Both the position numbers and the translations under genes were made by a program. A model generated the notes under the pieces. It worked only from the letters and a program-made list of their open reading frames with translations. It searched no databases and had not been told where the DNA came from. Positions 6,160 to 6,706 of a stretch of DNA of 6,706 bases are shown one piece after another. This DNA is from Oligosphaeraceae bacterium. Its GTDB lineage: Bacteria; Verrucomicrobiota; Lentisphaeria; Oligosphaerales; Oligosphaeraceae. Numbering within the stretch: position 1 is the stretch's first letter; each line of letters opens with the position of its first letter. The stretch covers positions 1 through 6,706 of the forward strand of contig JAAYYJ010000406.1 in assembly GCA_012515455.1 (NCBI GenBank). The letters are read 5' to 3'.

Positions 6160-6706
6160 TCAGCTCATCCGGGCCGCAATCTCGGCAATCCGCCGTCCAT
6201 AGGCCTCGGCGGTCTCCAGGTCGCCAGCGGCCGGCGCTGCAGGAGCCCCGACGTTGAAGACGCTGGCCTGGGGGCCGAGACTGGCGCTGTTGCGGTTCAG
6301 AGCGTTGCTGCCAGGGCCCTCCACGCTTTCGCACTCCTGGGGCACATTGCTGCCCGCCAGCTGATTCATCCCCACCCAGATCATGCCCATCTGCATGGCA
6401 AAAACACAGAGCCCTAGCATGGTGTTGACCTTGTCACCGGAAAAATTGCTGGAGCAGGTGAAGCCGCCGGCAATCTTGTCGCTCCAGACCCGGGAGTACC
6501 ACCGGGAAGCGCATTTTTCCATAAAGAGCTTCATCTCGGACGAGACATTGCCCATGTAAGTAGGCGTCCCCAAAACAATCGCTGCAGCAGTATCAAGTTC
6601 AGCAAATTTCTTGGCTGCGTTGACGCTGGTGAACAACTTTACCCGCGCCCCGCCGGCCGCAGCCCCCTGGGCCACCGCCTCTGCTTGCAATTTCGTGTGA
6701 CCATGA
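6160..6706 (-). CDS. Flavodoxin-family FMN protein (NAD(P)H-dependent oxidoreductase / WrbA-like), N-terminus cut by window edge
   Basis: Probably a cytosolic FMN-binding redox protein, perhaps a quinone or other NAD(P)H-dependent reductase. The frame stays open from the stop at 6160-6162 to the right edge, giving 181 visible residues. A TTG at 6690 is not the likely start, because family sequence continues upstream: HGHTK at the edge is the end of the FMN phosphate-binding loop (usually S-x-x-GHT) and is followed by LQAEAVAQGA. Further family features are GTPTYMGNVSSEMKLFME (an FMN-contact loop), WSDKIAGGFTCSSNFSGDK, and FAMQMGMIWVGM. An Ala/Pro-rich linker (GAPAAPAAGDL) precedes a last helix, ETAEAYGRRIAEIAARM, as is common in the family. 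Only about 10-15 residues should be missing. The gene converges on the SurA/PpiD-like gene and its stop abuts the repeat cluster. Its substrate cannot be told from sequence. Confidence 0.9.
   Translation of the reverse strand, partial: HGHTKLQAEAVAQGAAAGGARVKLFTSVNAAKKFAELDTAAAIVLGTPTYMGNVSSEMKLFMEKCASRWYSRVWSDKIAGGFTCSSNFSGDKVNTMLGLCVFAMQMGMIWVGMNQLAGSNVPQECESVEGPGSNALNRNSASLGPQASVFNVGAPAAPAAGDLETAEAYGRRIAEIAARMS

Noticed and set aside
6091..6417. 108-codon plus-strand open frame across the palindrome and flavodoxin gene
   Set aside because: It begins inside the non-coding palindrome and then lies antisense to the flavodoxin coding sequence, so it is not a credible gene.

Overview
The window looks like a chromosomal segment from a Gram-negative bacterium. 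It holds an outer-membrane secretin, a periplasmic SurA/PpiD-like chaperone, and ordinary housekeeping genes at moderately high GC. The style of the secretin and the very long degenerate PpiD-like protein suggest the Planctomycetes-Verrucomicrobia-Lentisphaerae group, perhaps Lentisphaerota. That placement is a family-level impression, not a search result.

Layout: (1) 1-1588, minus strand: the first 529 codons of a secretin with a lipoprotein signal, running off the left edge. (2) 1589-1879: a divergent intergenic region with one plausible promoter facing each way. (3) 1880-2264, plus strand: tRNA-Lys(UUU), then rpmB (ribosomal protein bL28), probably one translation-related transcript, closed by a rho-independent terminator at 2322-2350. 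(4) 2411-5936, plus strand: rpe (ribulose-phosphate 3-epimerase), then a 914-residue membrane-anchored SurA/PpiD-like protein 76 bp downstream, closed by a strong terminator at 5961-5997. (5) 5998-6159: a non-coding strip packed with secondary structure: a 15-bp inverted repeat, a perfect 2 x 19-bp tandem repeat, a perfect 15-bp REP-like palindrome and a UUCG-loop hairpin. (6) 6160-6706, minus strand: a flavodoxin-family FMN protein whose N-terminus lies beyond the right edge.

The genes do not form one pathway. The secretin and the PpiD-like protein both belong to envelope biogenesis, and the chaperone could help fold outer-membrane proteins, but nothing here ties the two together. tRNA-Lys and rpmB serve translation, rpe the pentose phosphate pathway, and the flavodoxin probably quinone or redox chemistry. 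I see no defence system, CRISPR array, integrase or transposase gene. The least explained part is the repeat cluster between the convergent genes at 5998-6159. The other oddities are an extra base in the tRNA-Lys D-arm and the loss of parvulin catalytic signatures in the PpiD-like protein.
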